Below, in pieces: positions 7,372 to 8,214 of a stretch of DNA of 8,214 nt. How positions within the stretch are numbered: position 1 is the first letter of the stretch; each line of letters opens with the position of its first letter. This DNA comes from Candidatus Bathyarchaeota archaeon. Lineage in GTDB: Archaea; Thermoproteota; Bathyarchaeia; TCS64. The stretch is taken from positions 1-8,214 of the forward strand of contig CALGBN010000399.1 of assembly GCA_937877765.1 (NCBI GenBank). The letters run 5' to 3'. The translations under genes and the position numbers were made by a program. Under the pieces are notes generated by a model. It was not told where the DNA came from and made no database searches. It worked only from the letters and a program-made list of their open reading frames with translations.

Positions 7372-7971
7372 TCAGCTCCTCGCTACGACACCATACATGA
7401 AAACATCAACAATGGCATCAACCCAGTCAATATCCGGCAAAGGAAGCGTCTCACTAGGAGCTGCAACAACCTCTGTGTAGACATACCCAAAGATGAGACT
7501 CACAAGAACCCGTAGAAACTTCTCAACAGGCATATCCCTGAAAAGCCCAACATCAGCTCCCCTAACCCTAGAGATAAAACCACTAAAAACCGGGTAAAGC
7601 CGAGGCGGTATTGCCCTGATACTCTTCCCCTGCCTTTCCTGTGCATCAATTAACCCCAGTCTGATGTAATCCTCATGACTCAACATGGTCTCCACAACTT
7701 GCCGTATTGAAGACCGCAACGCCTCCTCTGGGTCAGATATCGACATCATTGCTAGCTGATCAGTCACTTGAAGCAGGGACATGCTTTCCCTTATTAGTGT
7801 CTCAAATATCTCTTCCTTACCACTGAAGTGGTTGTATATAGCCCCGGGGGTGATTTTCACCTCGTCAGCTATCATCCGCATACTTGTCCCGCTATAGCCT
7901 TTCTTCAGTATCAGCTTCTTTGATGCTTCTAGGATGGTCTTTCTTGTTTTTTCTCCCTTGGTTCGAGTCAT
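7372..7971 (-). CDS. TetR-family transcriptional repressor
   Basis: This is a 199-residue regulator (200 if the GTG at 7974 is used) of normal TetR length. The N-terminus carries the TetR DNA-binding domain: RKTILEASKKLILKKGYSGTSM, then the helix-turn-helix with MIADEVKITPGAIYNHFSGKEEIFETLI (about residues 33-60), where the YNHFSGKEE block is diagnostic. The helical C-terminal part (about 65-195) is the variable ligand-binding/dimerisation domain and gives no clue to the inducer. GTG (7974) and ATG (7971) are adjacent; I chose ATG because a start from the TATA box at 8001-8008 would leave a leader of only about 7 nt. No Shine-Dalgarno is visible. It is the first gene of the operon, its TGA lying 4 nt before the kinase ATG. 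A palindrome directly upstream makes self-repression and control of the kinase likely. The family is certain; the ligand is unknown. Confidence 0.94.
   Translation of the reverse strand: MTRTKGEKTRKTILEASKKLILKKGYSGTSMRMIADEVKITPGAIYNHFSGKEEIFETLIRESMSLLQVTDQLAMMSISDPEEALRSSIRQVVETMLSHEDYIRLGLIDAQERQGKSIRAIPPRLYPVFSGFISRVRGADVGLFRDMPVEKFLRVLVSLIFGYVYTEVVAAPSETLPLPDIDWVDAIVDVFMYGVVARS
7376..7381 (-). promoter_or_regulatory. Strong Shine-Dalgarno site of the RPH-like gene
   Basis: On the minus strand GAGGAG lies 8 nt before the ATG at 7367, inside the last codons of tetR (GCGAGGAGCTGA, where TGA is the tetR stop). It fits pairing with the end of 16S rRNA and fixes the kinase start. It is the only strong site in the window and belongs to the only tightly spaced internal operon gene. 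Confidence 0.8.
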
Positions 7972-7982
7972 CACTTGAAAAG

Positions 7983-8000
7983 TAAACGAACGTTCATTTA
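7983..8000. promoter_or_regulatory. Palindromic operator, probably bound by the adjacent TetR protein
   Basis: The 18-bp inverted repeat TAAACGAAC-GTTCATTTA pairs 8 of 9 positions, with a perfect GAACGTTC core at 7988-7995. It starts 12 bp upstream of the tetR ATG and abuts the TATA-like box at 8001-8008, so it covers the space between TATA box and predicted transcription start. Repressor bound there would block polymerase or initiation. Length and position are typical of TetR operators; binding is inferred. Confidence 0.72.
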
Positions 8001-8008
8001 TTATTTAT
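8001..8008 (-). promoter_or_regulatory. TATA box of the tetR-RPH operon
   Basis: The minus strand reads ATAAATAA within a longer CATAAATAATAAATG. A start site about 26 bp downstream would fall near 7978, only about 7 nt before the tetR ATG, consistent with a near-leaderless message. There is no clear purine-rich BRE just upstream (it reads TTTCCC). Confidence 0.5.
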
Positions 8009-8051
8009 GGGAAAAATCATCAAACAAGGAAAAAAAATAGAAAATTAGTCA

Positions 8052-8071
8052 TCCATTGGTGGACCAATAGA
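8052..8071. repeat. Second inverted repeat upstream of the operon
   Basis: TCCATTGGT-GG-ACCAATAGA has 9-bp arms matching at 8 positions around a 2-bp spacer, with a perfect 6-bp inner part (ATTGGT/ACCAAT, 8055-8068). A 2-nt loop is too tight for an RNA hairpin terminator, so a protein-binding dyad is more likely. It shares no core with the GAACGTTC operator, so it may belong to a different regulator or be chance. Confidence 0.35.
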
Positions 8072-8178
8072 CATGTTATAATCTTCATCAGGTATTACAT
8101 AAACTCAAAAAGTACAATCTGATAGATGATGAAGTAACGGTCACCGACAACTCGTTCATACTCAAACTAAGACCATGA
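8071..8178 (+). other. Possible tail of a decayed or mis-assembled gene in the right-hand non-coding region
   Basis: The stretch from 7975 to 8188 has no intact gene. Within it, the plus-strand frame from 8071 encodes 35 codons after an in-frame TAG (8068), ending at TGA 8176-8178. It has protein-like composition (LHKLKKYNLIDDEVTV then TDNSFILKLRP) but no ATG, GTG or TTG start. A neighbouring frame supplies SSIGGPIDML (8049-8078) just before it, so a one-base shift near 8076 would join them; a further stop at 8046 separates these from an ATG at 8007. It may be a gene remnant, a low-coverage assembly error near the contig end, or chance. An A8 run (8030-8037; T8 on the minus strand) could end a leftward transcript entering from the right. 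Confidence 0.2.
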
Positions 8179-8188
8179 CTACTTATCC

Positions 8189-8214
8189 CTGTCTCTTATA
8201 CACATCTCCGAGCC
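8189..8214. other. Illumina Nextera adapter (mosaic end + start of read-2 sequence), not genomic
   Basis: Bases 8189-8207 are CTGTCTCTTATACACATCT, the reverse complement of the Tn5 mosaic end, followed by CCGAGCC, the start of the Nextera read-2-side adapter. The 26 bases are an exact inverted copy of bases 43-68. Real DNA ends at about 8188. Confidence 0.98.

Noticed and set aside
8089..8188. Minus-strand open frame from the right edge ending at TGA near 8089
   Set aside because: The peptide is Ser/Thr/Leu-rich with no recognisable motif and looks like the shadow of the plus-strand stretch.
69..8188. CRISPR array or direct-repeat cluster
   Set aside because: No spaced direct repeats were seen anywhere in the insert.
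43..8214. Perfect 26-bp inverted repeats at the two ends, with Tn5 ends, suggesting a natural transposon
   Set aside because: The repeats are the Nextera mosaic end plus read-2 adapter, and the left one is joined to P7 and an index. There is no transposase gene inside, so they are library artefacts.

Overview
This is an 8.2-kb assembled fragment of probably archaeal DNA with Illumina Nextera adapter left on both ends. The genuine insert is about 69-8188. Several features point to an archaeon: three of the four complete genes have no Shine-Dalgarno motif and sit just downstream of TATA-like boxes, the one tightly spaced internal operon gene has a strong Shine-Dalgarno, a T-tract without a hairpin follows one gene, Arg and Ile are often AGA/AGG and ATA, and a secreted protein ends in an IPGYP + hydrophobic + KKKR tail of the archaeal surface-protein type. 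That tail and the moderate GC would suit an Asgard lineage such as Thorarchaeia, but this is a guess and the sequence does not prove it.

Layout, left to right. Bases 1-68 are adapter (P7, index, Nextera read-2 sequence). Bases 69-379 (minus) hold the N-terminal part of a flavodoxin-fold NAD(P)H-dependent FMN reductase-like protein, cut off by the contig end. Across an 84-bp divergent spacer lies a complete M20-family amidohydrolase of the AbgB type (464-1912, plus). A T-tract and an AT-rich promoter region follow. Next is a 941-residue secreted, C-terminally anchored protein (1983-4808, plus) with a PKD-like domain, a carboxypeptidase-regulatory-like domain, an HEFSH zinc metallopeptidase core, an EF-hand-like calcium loop and a C-terminal sorting/anchor tail. 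It converges on, and overlaps by 9 bp, a two-gene minus-strand operon: a TetR-family repressor (7372-7971) followed 4 nt later by an 855-residue ATP-dependent phosphotransferase of the rifampicin phosphotransferase (RPH)/PEP-synthase-like family (4800-7367). The right end (about 7975-8188) carries the operon promoter, an 18-bp palindrome that is probably the TetR operator, a second inverted repeat, and perhaps the decayed tail of another gene. Bases 8189-8214 are adapter again.

The most coherent system is the TetR-RPH operon. The operator lies between the TATA box and the predicted transcription start, so the repressor would block its own promoter and that of the kinase until a small molecule releases it. 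That is the arrangement of an inducible small-molecule-modifying enzyme. The natural substrate is an open question, because archaeal RNA polymerase is not the classical rifampicin target. The amidohydrolase and the surface metallopeptidase suggest use of peptides or amides from outside the cell, but nothing in the sequence ties them to the kinase operon.
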